Positions 1 to 5,625 of a stretch of DNA of 8,643 nucleotides are shown here, piece after piece. The translations under genes and the position numbers were made by a program. Numbering within the stretch: position 1 is the first letter of the stretch; every line of letters starts with the position of its first letter. The notes beneath the pieces are model-generated. The model was not told the DNA's origin. It made no database searches and saw nothing but the letters and a program-made list of their open reading frames with translations. The DNA is from DATFWC01 sp045801465. Lineage in GTDB: Bacteria; Pseudomonadota; Alphaproteobacteria; Rhizobiales; Xanthobacteraceae. Location of the stretch: the NCBI GenBank assembly GCA_045801465.1, contig JBJMSU010000195.1, positions 1-8,643 of the forward strand. The letters are read 5' to 3'.

Positions 1-186
1 ATGAGCCCGCGCACCGTGATCACCTGGGCGGAGAACGCCGAGATCTTCAAGGACGTCGGCTTCGCGTTCCGGCTGACGTTCCTCAACAAGTGCGACGAGC
101 TGGAGCGGCCGATCGTCGCCGAGTTCTATCAGCGCTGCTTCGGCACGGAGCTGCCGGAATCCGCCGTCAACGTCGCACTGAGCTGA
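1..186 (+). CDS. cobS: Cobaltochelatase subunit CobS, C-terminal fragment
   Basis: This is the last 61 codons of the AAA+ ATPase subunit of the aerobic, ATP-dependent cobaltochelatase CobNST, which inserts Co2+ into hydrogenobyrinic acid a,c-diamide in vitamin B12 synthesis in the cytoplasm. The fragment carries the conserved CobS end, SPRTVITWAENAEIF followed by AFRLTFLNKCDELERPIVAEFYQRCFG. Full CobS proteins are about 325-330 residues, so the ATP-binding Walker motifs lie upstream of the window. The ATG at position 1 is an internal Met at the window edge, not the true start. The stop at 184-186 is followed at 212 by cobT, in the usual cobS-cobT operon order. Family assignment comes from recognised sequence; the truncation is a window artefact. 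Confidence 0.93.
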   Translation: MSPRTVITWAENAEIFKDVGFAFRLTFLNKCDELERPIVAEFYQRCFGTELPESAVNVALS

Positions 187-211
187 GGTGCGGTTCGCCC
201 GCGATCGGCAC

Positions 212-2110
212 ATGGCCTCCAACATCAAAGGCAAGAGCACGCAGAAGGATGCCCCGACCGAGCCGTTCAAGCGGGCGGTCGCCGGATGCCTGCGCGCCAT
301 CGCGCGCCGGCACGAGCTCGACGTCACTTATGCGGCTGAACGGCCCGGCCTTGCCGGCGGCAAGGCGCGCTTGCCGGAGCCGCCGCGCAAGCTCAATCCA
401 CAGGAGGCCGCGATCGTGCGCGGCCATGCGGATTCCATTGCGCTGCGCCTTGCCTGTCACGACCCGACTGTCCATCGCCGCCTGCAGCCGGGCGGTCAGC
501 AGGCCCGCGCCGTGTTCGAGGCGGTCGAGCAGGCGCGGGTCGAGGCCATCGGGGCGCGGCGCATGCAAGGGGTGGCGGGAAATCTCGCCGCCATGCTCGA
601 TGATCGCTTTCACCGCGGGAAGTTCGACGACATCACCGACCGCGCCGACGCGCCGATCGAGGACGCCCTCGCTCTCCTGGTGCGCGAGCGCCTCACCGGG
701 CGCGCGCCGCCTGCCGCCGCACGCAGGCTGGTCGAGCTGTGGCGGCCGTGGATCGAGGACCGCGCCGGACGCAATCTCGACCGTCTGGAAAAAGTCCTCG
801 AGAACCAGCGGCGCTTCGCCGACTGCATCCACGACCTGCTCGACTCCCTCGACATGGGCGACGATCGCAGCCGCGATTCCGAGGACGAGGACGAAGAGAG
901 CGGCGATCAGGACGGGCGCCAGGACGACGCCGCGGGCGAAGGCGACGCCAAGGAATCCGAGGACGCCGAAGGGATGACGCTCGAGGAGGCCGAGATGGCC
1001 GCCGACGAGCTGCCCGAGAGCGCCTCCGAGGCGCGCGACGCCGACTCCGCCGACATGCCCGAAGACGCCGATATGGGCGATGCGGAAAACCCCAACGAGC
1101 CGTGGCGGCCGCGGCATCATGGGGCAAACGAGCCGCGCGGACCCGACTACCGGCCGTTCGTCACCAAGTTCGACGAGATCGTCGGCGCCGAGGATCTGTG
1201 CGAGCCGGAGGAGCTGGAGCGGCTGCGCGGTTATCTCGACAAGCAGCTCTCGCACCTGCAGGGCGTGGTCGCCCGCCTCGCCAATCGCCTGCAGCGCCGC
1301 CTGCTGGCGCAGCAGAACCGCGCCTGGGAATTCGATCTCGACGAAGGCCTGCTCGATCCCGCGCGGCTCTCCCGCGTCATCGTCGATCCGCTGCACCCTT
1401 TGTCGTTCAAGCGCGAAAAGGACACCACCTTCCGCGACACGGTGGTGACGCTGCTGCTCGACAATTCCGGCTCGATGCGCGGCCGCCCGATCACGGTGGC
1501 GGCGACCTGCGCCGATATCCTGGCGCGCACGTTGGAGCGCTGCGGCGTGAAGGTGGAGATCCTGGGCTTCACCACGCGGGCCTGGAAAGGCGGGCAGTCG
1601 CGCGAAGCCTGGCTTGCCGCCGGCAAGCCGCAGAATCCCGGCCGCCTCAATGACCTGCGCCACATCATCTACAAGGCGGCGGACGCGCCGTGGCGGCGCT
1701 CGCGCAAGAATCTCGGATTGATGATGCGCGAGGGCCTGCTGAAGGAGAATATCGACGGCGAAGCGCTCGACTGGGCGCACAAGCGCCTGCTGACGCGGCC
1801 GGAAAGCCGCCGCATCCTGATGATGATCTCCGACGGCGCGCCGGTCGACGATTCCACGCTCTCGGTCAATGCCGGGAACTATCTCGAGCGCCATCTGCGC
1901 TGGGTCATCGAGGACATCGAGACGCGCTCGCCGGTCGAGCTGATTGCGATCGGCATCGGCCACGATGTCACGCGCTACTATCGTCGCGCCGTGACGATCG
2001 TCGACGCCGAGGAGCTCGGCGGCGCCATGACGGAAAAGCTCGCCGAGCTGTTCGACGAGAGCGTCGCGCCGGAGCCCGTCCAGGGCGTGCGGCGAAGGCT
2101 GCACGCGTGA
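212..2110 (+). CDS. cobT: Cobaltochelatase subunit CobT
   Basis: CobT is the 632-residue partner of CobS. CobS-CobT form an AAA+/von Willebrand A chaperone-like complex that drives cobalt insertion by CobN. The N-terminus has the family block EPFKRAVAGCLRAIARR. Residues of about 215-297 are strongly acidic (runs of Asp/Glu), typical of CobT. The C-terminal third is a VWA domain with MIDAS motif DNSGS (Asp at residue 417, first base 1460) and a later metal-site segment ISDGAPVDDS (Asp 541). The length is normal for the family. I chose ATG 212; a GTG at 188 would add eight residues and sits almost on the cobS stop, and neither start has a clear Shine-Dalgarno. The stop TGA overlaps the next gene's GTG (GTGA, 2107-2110). 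A very long antisense reading frame across this gene is a high-GC shadow. Confidence 0.96.
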   Translation: MASNIKGKSTQKDAPTEPFKRAVAGCLRAIARRHELDVTYAAERPGLAGGKARLPEPPRKLNPQEAAIVRGHADSIALRLACHDPTVHRRLQPGGQQARAVFEAVEQARVEAIGARRMQGVAGNLAAMLDDRFHRGKFDDITDRADAPIEDALALLVRERLTGRAPPAAARRLVELWRPWIEDRAGRNLDRLEKVLENQRRFADCIHDLLDSLDMGDDRSRDSEDEDEESGDQDGRQDDAAGEGDAKESEDAEGMTLEEAEMAADELPESASEARDADSADMPEDADMGDAENPNEPWRPRHHGANEPRGPDYRPFVTKFDEIVGAEDLCEPEELERLRGYLDKQLSHLQGVVARLANRLQRRLLAQQNRAWEFDLDEGLLDPARLSRVIVDPLHPLSFKREKDTTFRDTVVTLLLDNSGSMRGRPITVAATCADILARTLERCGVKVEILGFTTRAWKGGQSREAWLAAGKPQNPGRLNDLRHIIYKAADAPWRRSRKNLGLMMREGLLKENIDGEALDWAHKRLLTRPESRRILMMISDGAPVDDSTLSVNAGNYLERHLRWVIEDIETRSPVELIAIGIGHDVTRYYRRAVTIVDAEELGGAMTEKLAELFDESVAPEPVQGVRRRLHA

Positions 2111-3165
2111 GCGCAGCGGAGTCACCGCAGCCGGGCGCACCGACACGCCGCACCCTGCTGGCGATCGTGGCGGCGGCGCTGTTGCTGCCGCCAGGCGTTG
2201 GGCGCGCCGAGCCGGACAAGCCGCGCGTCGCCGAGCCGCCGGTCAGGATCGAGGTGCGTGCGCGTCCGATCCTTAGCTTCGAGCCGCGCGATCCATCACG
2301 GCATCGCTTCGGCCAGCTCGAGTTCCGCGGCGGCGTCGAGCTCACCTCGTCCTACAAGGAATTCGGCGGCGTCTCGGCGATCCGGGTCCGCCCCGACGGG
2401 GCGCATTTCCTCGCGCTCACCGACCAGGGCCGCTGGCTGCGCGGCCGCCTCACCTATGACGGAATGCGGCCGACCGGCATCGCCGACGCCGAGATGGCGC
2501 CGATCCTCGGCGCCGACGGCAGGCCGCTCGCGGCGCGGCGCTGGTACGACACGGAGTCGATCGCCGAGGATGATGGCATCGTCTATGTCGGCATCGAGCG
2601 CGTGCACCAGATCGTCCGCCTCGATTACGCCAAGCACGGGCTCCTCGCCCGCGGCCAACCGATCCCGGTGCCGCCCGGCTTCAAGCAACTGCCGTCCAAC
2701 GGCAGCATCGAGGCATTGGAGTTCGTACCCAAGGGGCTGCCGCTCGCCGGCACGCTGATCGCGATTTCCGAGCGCGGCTACGACGAGGCCGGAAATCTCA
2801 AGGCCTTCCTGATCGGGGGCCCAAGTCCCGGCACGTTCGCGGTGAAGCGCAGCGATGATTTCGACATCAGCGATTGTGCGCTGCTGCTCCCCGGCGAGCT
2901 CCTGATTCTCGAACGGCGCTATTCGCTGTGGCGCGGCGTCGCGCTACGCATCCGGCGTATTCCCTTGGCCTCCATCAAGCCCGGCGCGCTCGTCGACGGC
3001 CCGGTCGTGGTGTTCGCCGATATGGGCTACGAGATCGACAACATGGAAGGCCTGTCGGTGCACCGCACGGCTGCCGGCGACACCGTGCTCACGCTGATCT
3101 CGGACGACAACTTCTCCGCCATTCAGCGCACAATCCTGCTGCAGTTCACGCTGGTGGAGGAATGA
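2107..3165 (+). CDS. Secreted esterase-like phytase-family protein
   Basis: The product is a predicted exported protein of 352 residues with the phytase-like domain (PF13449 type). The biochemical role of these proteins is not established. The start is GTG 2107, whose last two bases plus A form the cobT stop (GTGA overlap), implying translational coupling. The N-terminus is a signal sequence: twin Arg at 14-15 (TRRTLLAI), a hydrophobic core to about residue 30 and a likely cleavage after GRA near residue 34; Sec or Tat export are both possible. The mature part reads as a beta-propeller-like fold, with LTDQGRW (104-110), DTESIAEDDGIVYVG (148-162), SNGSIEALEFVP (197-208), DNMEGLSVH (311-319) and LISDDNFS (330-337), all typical of the family. 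It shares the cobST transcript; its function need not be linked to B12. Confidence 0.88.
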   Translation: MSAAESPQPGAPTRRTLLAIVAAALLLPPGVGRAEPDKPRVAEPPVRIEVRARPILSFEPRDPSRHRFGQLEFRGGVELTSSYKEFGGVSAIRVRPDGAHFLALTDQGRWLRGRLTYDGMRPTGIADAEMAPILGADGRPLAARRWYDTESIAEDDGIVYVGIERVHQIVRLDYAKHGLLARGQPIPVPPGFKQLPSNGSIEALEFVPKGLPLAGTLIAISERGYDEAGNLKAFLIGGPSPGTFAVKRSDDFDISDCALLLPGELLILERRYSLWRGVALRIRRIPLASIKPGALVDGPVVVFADMGYEIDNMEGLSVHRTAAGDTVLTLISDDNFSAIQRTILLQFTLVEE

Positions 3166-3177
3166 GCCCTCGGACTC

Positions 3178-3277
3178 GTCATGCCCGGGCTTGACCCGGC
3201 TTGACCCGGGCATCCCGCTTGGACTGGCAACGCTGTGCCACATGAAGCGAGGTGGCCGGGACTAGCCCGGCCATGAC
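3178..3277. repeat. REP/MITE-like intergenic palindromic element (100 bp)
   Basis: The element opens with GTCATG (3178-3183) and closes with CATGAC (3272-3277). The outer 22 bases at each end are inverted copies matching at 19 positions. Each end is itself a palindrome: ATGCCCGGG (3181-3189) with CCCGGGCAT (3205-3213), and TGGCCGGG (3253-3260) with CCCGGCCA (3266-3273) around a 5-base loop. The left palindrome contains a tandem 10-base duplication, CTTGACCCGG, at 3190-3199 and 3200-3209, which lengthens its loop. Palindromes of this type are abundant between genes in Bradyrhizobium-like genomes. Lying 12 bp after the phytase-like gene, the hairpins may also serve as transcript 3' ends, though no T-tract follows. 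Confidence 0.75.
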
Positions 3278-3361
3278 AAATCAGAGGCTGCTCGAGGAAA
3301 TGCGAACTACGCGCTCGCCGTGAGCCTGGAAGAGCCCGAAGCACTGCTCTGACGCCTCCGG

Positions 3362-3760
3362 TCAGGCCGCGGCTCGCTTCGTCGAGCGGCAGCCCGGTGC
3401 CTTCGGTGGCGGAAGAAGCAATTCGGCCGGCACGTGGAAACGGGCGCGCAGGCGCTGCACCATCGCCATGCTCAGCTCCTTCTTGCCCCGTAGGACCTCA
3501 CTCACGCGGCTCGGAGTGCCCAGAATCGGCACCAGGTCGGCCCGCGTGAGGCCGTGCTGATCCATGAGGTAGCGTATCATCTCGGCTGTGCTCGGCCGCC
3601 GCCGCGGCCACTTGGTCTCTTCGTATGCGGCGACCAGACGCGCCTGCGCTTGCAGACGCGCAAGGTCGGCTGGATCGTCAGACGTCATAAGTCGGTCAAC
3701 GAGCGCACGAGCGCGAGCCAGTTCGGCATCGCTGTCGATCACGATCAGGACCGCGTCCAT
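3362..3760 (-). CDS. higA: HigA-type antitoxin, HTH protein
   Basis: This 132-residue protein resembles the antitoxin of toxin-first HigBA modules (COG5499-like): it neutralises the HigB mRNA-cleaving toxin and represses its own operon. The N-terminal half is helical. PSTAEMIRYLMDQHGLT (about 57-73) leads into an XRE-type helix-turn-helix, LTRADLVPILGTPSRVSEVLRGKKELS (about 72-98), then MVQRLRARFHVPAELLLPPP. I start at ATG 3760-3758, which shares one base with the preceding toxin stop (TGATG); an upstream TTG (3763) is less likely. The open frame is intact, but its toxin partner is truncated, leaving an orphan or decaying antitoxin. It may have lost its native promoter together with the toxin's 5' half. 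Confidence 0.85.
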   Translation of the reverse strand: MDAVLIVIDSDAELARARALVDRLMTSDDPADLARLQAQARLVAAYEETKWPRRRPSTAEMIRYLMDQHGLTRADLVPILGTPSRVSEVLRGKKELSMAMVQRLRARFHVPAELLLPPPKAPGCRSTKRAAA

Positions 3761-3936
3761 CAAACCGTCTCCGCATCGATCCTGTCATACTCGGCATGCG
3801 TCCCGAAGAACCGGGTCACCAGAACGCCCGCCTGATACTGCACGGCCGCGACCAATCGGTAGTCGTTGCCCTTGATGTTAAACACCACGCGGCCGGCCTT
3901 GAGGATGCTCGCCTTCGGATGTGAGGCCTTCACATC
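3760..3936 (-). pseudogene. higB: 5'-truncated HigB toxin remnant
   Basis: Read on the minus strand from 3936, the frame begins DVKASHPKASILKAG, continues RVVFNIKGNDYRLV and FFGTHAEYDRIDAETV, and stops at 3762-3760. This is the C-terminal part of a HigB-family mRNA interferase; typical members are about 95-100 residues, so roughly 40 N-terminal residues are missing. Immediately upstream in the same frame is SQ and then the TAG stop (3945-3943) of the neighbouring membrane-protein gene, so the missing part has been replaced by that gene. A GTG at 3933 with AGGA just before it could in principle start a 57-residue peptide. The stop overlaps the higA ATG by one base, preserving the original operon join. 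The toxin is probably inactive. Confidence 0.78.
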
Positions 3937-3942
3937 CTGGCT

Positions 3943-4380
3943 CTATTTCTGAGCGTGACGCGCAAGCGTTTCCGCAGCGTGGGCGAAAGCATCGATTGCG
4001 GCATAGCTTCCATAAACAAACATCCCAACACAGGCAAACCCAAGAAATATCGTCACACCCATGAGCACATGTCCCGTCCTGTCGTGCCGGAAATGATACG
4101 CCCCATGACTGAAGTAGGTGGTGCCGTGCGCAACGATGCAGGATGCAACAGCGGCAATGAAAAGCTGCATTGCCAGAATAAACCCCCGCGTCGCCGTCGA
4201 GCCGACCTGCTGGACGGCCCCGACCTCTTTCACAGCACTACCTAGGAACGTCAGGAAGGAGACGGCCGCACCCCCGCTTACGATAAGCAGCGCGTTGAGG
4301 GTTCTGTGACCAGTTTCCGCAAAGATCTCGCGAAAATCTCTTCGATACTGCTCCTCGCCGCCGTTGATCCTGCGCGTCAT
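3943..4380 (-). CDS. Small three-helix membrane protein, unknown function
   Basis: A 145-residue protein I cannot assign to a named family. Start ATG 4380 is chosen because GGAGG lies five bases upstream; an in-frame ATG at 4392 would place that site inside the gene. A short charged N-terminus (RRINGGEEQYRRDFREIF) precedes three hydrophobic stretches at about 29-47, 66-88 and 103-126, so it should be an inner-membrane protein. Histidines 85, 92, 96, 99 and 104 cluster between the second and third helices, which could be a metal or haem feature or coincidence. Base composition is lower in GC than the flanks: 31 of 60 bases in 4021-4080, against 46 of 60 in 2461-2520, counted by hand. That is consistent with acquired DNA. 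Its stop abuts, in frame, the broken HigB. Confidence 0.7.
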   Translation of the reverse strand: MTRRINGGEEQYRRDFREIFAETGHRTLNALLIVSGGAAVSFLTFLGSAVKEVGAVQQVGSTATRGFILAMQLFIAAVASCIVAHGTTYFSHGAYHFRHDRTGHVLMGVTIFLGFACVGMFVYGSYAAIDAFAHAAETLARHAQK

Positions 4381-4472
4381 CGCACCCTCCATTGTGGAAC
4401 TACAGGAGAGTACACATCCAAGATTGCATCCGCATCATCGGATCGAAGATCGGGACGACTGCGGCCGGTGGT

Positions 4473-4505
4473 CGCCAAACCAGCCCGCAGCGGGGCTGAT
4501 TGGCG
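4473..4505. repeat. Imperfect hairpin, 12 paired bases
   Basis: CGCCAA (4473-4478) pairs with TTGGCG (4500-4505), and CAGCCC (4481-4486) pairs with GGGCTG (4493-4498). A small asymmetric bulge separates the two helices and the loop is GCAGCG. No T-tract follows, so it is not a clear terminator. It could be a structured RNA element or a remnant repeat; function unknown. Confidence 0.5.
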
Positions 4506-4540
4506 TTAGCGCAATCCGCCATAAAAATACGCACGCTCGT

Positions 4541-4565
4541 CGCCGCTTTTAGGGCAAGAGCGGCG
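4541..4565. repeat. Hairpin, 10-bp stem
   Basis: CGCCGCTTTT (4541-4550) and AAGAGCGGCG (4556-4565) form a 10-bp stem with one T-G pair and a 5-base loop (AGGGC). It lies in the gene-free stretch before the rpmB relic. No T-run follows on either strand. Function unknown. Confidence 0.45.
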
Positions 4566-4620
4566 GGACTTGCCGTTCCCAGTTTATATCGAAGTGGCGC
4601 GCCTGAACTCTGGATCCGCG

Positions 4621-4702
4621 GCGGCTTTAGCTCGCCGCCGCACGTTTCTTCGCGATCTCGTGCTTGAGATTGCGCGCCTGGGGGAGAGCTCCTCGTCCTT
4701 GG
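4621..4702 (-). pseudogene. Decayed duplicate of the rpmB 3' end
   Basis: This 82-base segment matches rpmB 5621-5702 in the same orientation, including the last ~25 codons and the TAA stop (here 4629-4627). By eye there are about six substitutions, an inserted C after GCGG and a one-base deletion near 4680. The deletion breaks the frame: KDEELS is read in one frame and the continuation equivalent to ARNLKREIEKKRAAAS lies in another. After position 4702 homology stops, apart from a 9-base CGCGGTGAT (4704-4712) also present at 5730-5738, as if 27 bases were deleted. It is a non-functional fragment forming the left member of a direct repeat around the toxin-antitoxin pair. Confidence 0.82.
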
Positions 4703-4748
4703 GCGCGGTGATGGGAGTGGCGGACGGCTGCCGTCGAGCGCCCACCGG

Positions 4749-4777
4749 TTGACAGGCTATGTGATTATTCACATATT
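4749..4777 (+). promoter_or_regulatory. Sigma-70-type promoter of the toxin-antitoxin operon
   Basis: A perfect TTGACA (4749-4754) is followed after 17 bp by CATATT (4772-4777), which matches TATAAT at four of six positions. Transcription would begin around 4782-4786, at or next to the toxin ATG (4783), predicting a leaderless or nearly leaderless mRNA. This fits the absence of a Shine-Dalgarno before that ATG. Confidence 0.65.
4758..4775. promoter_or_regulatory. Operator palindrome within the toxin-antitoxin promoter
   Basis: Perfect 7-base arms TATGTGA (4758-4764) and TCACATA (4769-4775) flank a 4-base centre TTAT. The site fills most of the -35/-10 spacer and overlaps the first bases of the -10. 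This is the position expected for autorepression by the downstream HTH antitoxin, alone or with its toxin. The palindrome is directly visible; the identity of the bound protein is inferred from toxin-antitoxin biology. Confidence 0.6.
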
Positions 4778-4782
4778 CCGTC

Positions 4783-5154
4783 ATGGCCCGAAAAGCCGAC
4801 GATCCGAGGCCTCTCATCTGGCGCGGGACCTCGAAGGCCGACTTCATGGCTTTTCCGCCAGCCGTTCAGCGCGAAATGGGTTATGCGCTGTTTTTGGCCC
4901 AGATGGGTGAACGACACCCGATCATGGCGAGGACGCTCAAGGGCTTCGGCGGAGCAGCGATGATCGAGGTCAGGGAGAGTTTTGAGGGCAATGCGTACCG
5001 TGCCGTCTACGCGGTTCGCTATGCCGACGCCGTCTACGTCCTTCACGCATTCCAGAAGAAGTCGAAGAAGGGCGACGCGACACCGAAGACCGAAACGGAT
5101 CTGATCCAAAAGCGCCTCAAGGACTTGATCAACGAAAAAGAGAGGAAGCCATGA
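4783..5154 (+). CDS. RelE/ParE-like toxin, phage Gp49-like family
   Basis: This 123-residue protein belongs to the Gp49-like/RelE superfamily of type II toxins (PF05973-type), presumed ribosome-dependent mRNA interferases. Recognisable blocks are FPPAVQREMGYALFLAQMGERHP (about 24-46), LKGFGGAAMIEV (52-63), YRAVYAVRYADAVYVLHAFQKKSKKG (72-97) and a basic helical tail, PKTETDLIQKRLKDL. The length is normal and the frame intact. Start ATG 4783 lies at the predicted transcription start with no Shine-Dalgarno. The gene is first in a two-gene operon: its TGA overlaps the antitoxin ATG (ATGA, 5151-5154). Toxin-first order is usual for this family. Gp49-like toxins are often called HigB in annotations, but they differ from the HigB remnant at 3760-3936. 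Confidence 0.88.
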   Translation: MARKADDPRPLIWRGTSKADFMAFPPAVQREMGYALFLAQMGERHPIMARTLKGFGGAAMIEVRESFEGNAYRAVYAVRYADAVYVLHAFQKKSKKGDATPKTETDLIQKRLKDLINEKERKP

Positions 5155-5492
5155 CGAAGACACCCGCGGCGAAAGACCCGACGCGAAATGTCTGGTTGCA
5201 GCTCGGGTTCCCAGATGCCGAAGAGCACTACCTGAAGGCTGAACTCGTCCTTCGGTTGGAGAAGGGGATCAAGTCTCTGGGCTTGACGCAACGCGTCGCT
5301 GCGCAGCGGATGGGGACGACCCAACCGGAACTGTCGAAAATTCTGGGAGGGAAGTTCAGCGAGGTCTCGCTTGAGCGGCTTATGCGCTTTTTAACTGCGC
5401 TTGGCTATCACATCGAGATCAAGATCGGCGCCGGAAAAGCCAACAAGGCTGGCGACGTTACAGTCAGGGATGCGCGCCATACTGCCGCTTGA
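5151..5492 (+). CDS. XRE-family HTH antitoxin (HTH_37 type)
   Basis: This 113-residue protein is the cognate antitoxin of the preceding Gp49-like toxin. NVWLQLGFPDAEEHYLKAELVLRLEKGI (about 13-40) is the characteristic N-terminal segment of this family. The helix-turn-helix spans about 43-83: LGLTQRVAAQRMGTTQPELSKILGG and then FSEVSLERLMRFLTALGYHIEI. The C-terminal tail is short and probably flexible. An AGAGGA Shine-Dalgarno lies just before the ATG, and the ATGA overlap couples it to the toxin. It probably binds the 18-bp palindrome at 4758-4775 to autoregulate the operon. The module sits between the decayed rpmB tail and rpmB itself. Confidence 0.88.
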   Translation: MTKTPAAKDPTRNVWLQLGFPDAEEHYLKAELVLRLEKGIKSLGLTQRVAAQRMGTTQPELSKILGGKFSEVSLERLMRFLTALGYHIEIKIGAGKANKAGDVTVRDARHTAA

Positions 5493-5512
5493 GTGAACAA
5501 GCCAGTGGTTTC

Positions 5513-5563
5513 GTCCCATCAAGGGACTTGAACACCTGACCCCGGTTCGTAAGCGCCTGCTCC
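5513..5563 (-). other. Possible degenerate tRNA 3'-half remnant
   Basis: Read on the minus strand, this segment contains GAGCAGGCGCTTACGAACC, then GGGGTCAGGT and GTTCAAGTCC (5533-5524). This resembles the D-arm end, anticodon region, variable loop and T-loop of a tRNA. However, neither the anticodon stem nor the T-stem pairs properly, and no 5' half or CCA end is visible. It is therefore not a functional tRNA; it may be a decayed integration-site remnant or a chance resemblance. The local hairpin GTCCC/GGGAC (5513-5527) accounts for part of the pattern. Confidence 0.22.
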
Positions 5564-5564
5564 A

Positions 5565-5576
5565 ATCCGGCCGGAT
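5565..5576. repeat. 12-bp perfect palindrome
   Basis: ATCCGGCCGGAT is self-complementary and lies between the convergent antitoxin and rpmB 3' ends. It has no loop and no T-tract, so it is more like a protein-binding site or repeat relic than a terminator. Chance is possible in this base composition. Confidence 0.35.
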
Positions 5577-5625
5577 CTGACGACACAGCGCGGATACGAG
5601 CGGAATGAGTGCTCCGTGAGGCGGT

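Larger units (their letters stand above)
4381..4748. other. Non-coding stretch with hairpins and an rpmB relic
   Basis: I see no convincing gene here. Reading frames in this interval are short, lack family motifs, or run across the decayed rpmB tail (4621-4702). The interval also contains two inverted repeats, listed separately, and the 5-bp hairpin GACGG/CCGTC (4723-4735). Confidence 0.6.

Noticed and set aside
188..211. GTG start giving an eight-residue longer CobT
   Set aside because: It is possible, but only one base separates it from the cobS stop and it has no properly spaced Shine-Dalgarno. ATG 212 gives the usual CobT N-terminus.
167..2146. A 659-codon open frame on the minus strand antisense to cobT
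   Set aside because: It lies opposite a clear cobT with conserved VWA/MIDAS motifs. Its product is Arg/Ala/Leu/Gly-rich and lacks domains, as expected for a third-position GC shadow in high-GC DNA.
3284..3348. A plus-strand peptide ending ANYALAVSLEEPEALL before a stop, possibly a gene-end fragment
   Set aside because: It looks protein-like but is very short, has no start or Shine-Dalgarno, and I cannot match it to a family. It could be a remnant, but this is unsupported.
4584..4847. An 87-codon minus-strand frame with a KDEELS segment
   Set aside because: The KDEELS match comes from the frameshifted rpmB tail relic, and the rest is antisense to the toxin start and promoter. It is not a gene.
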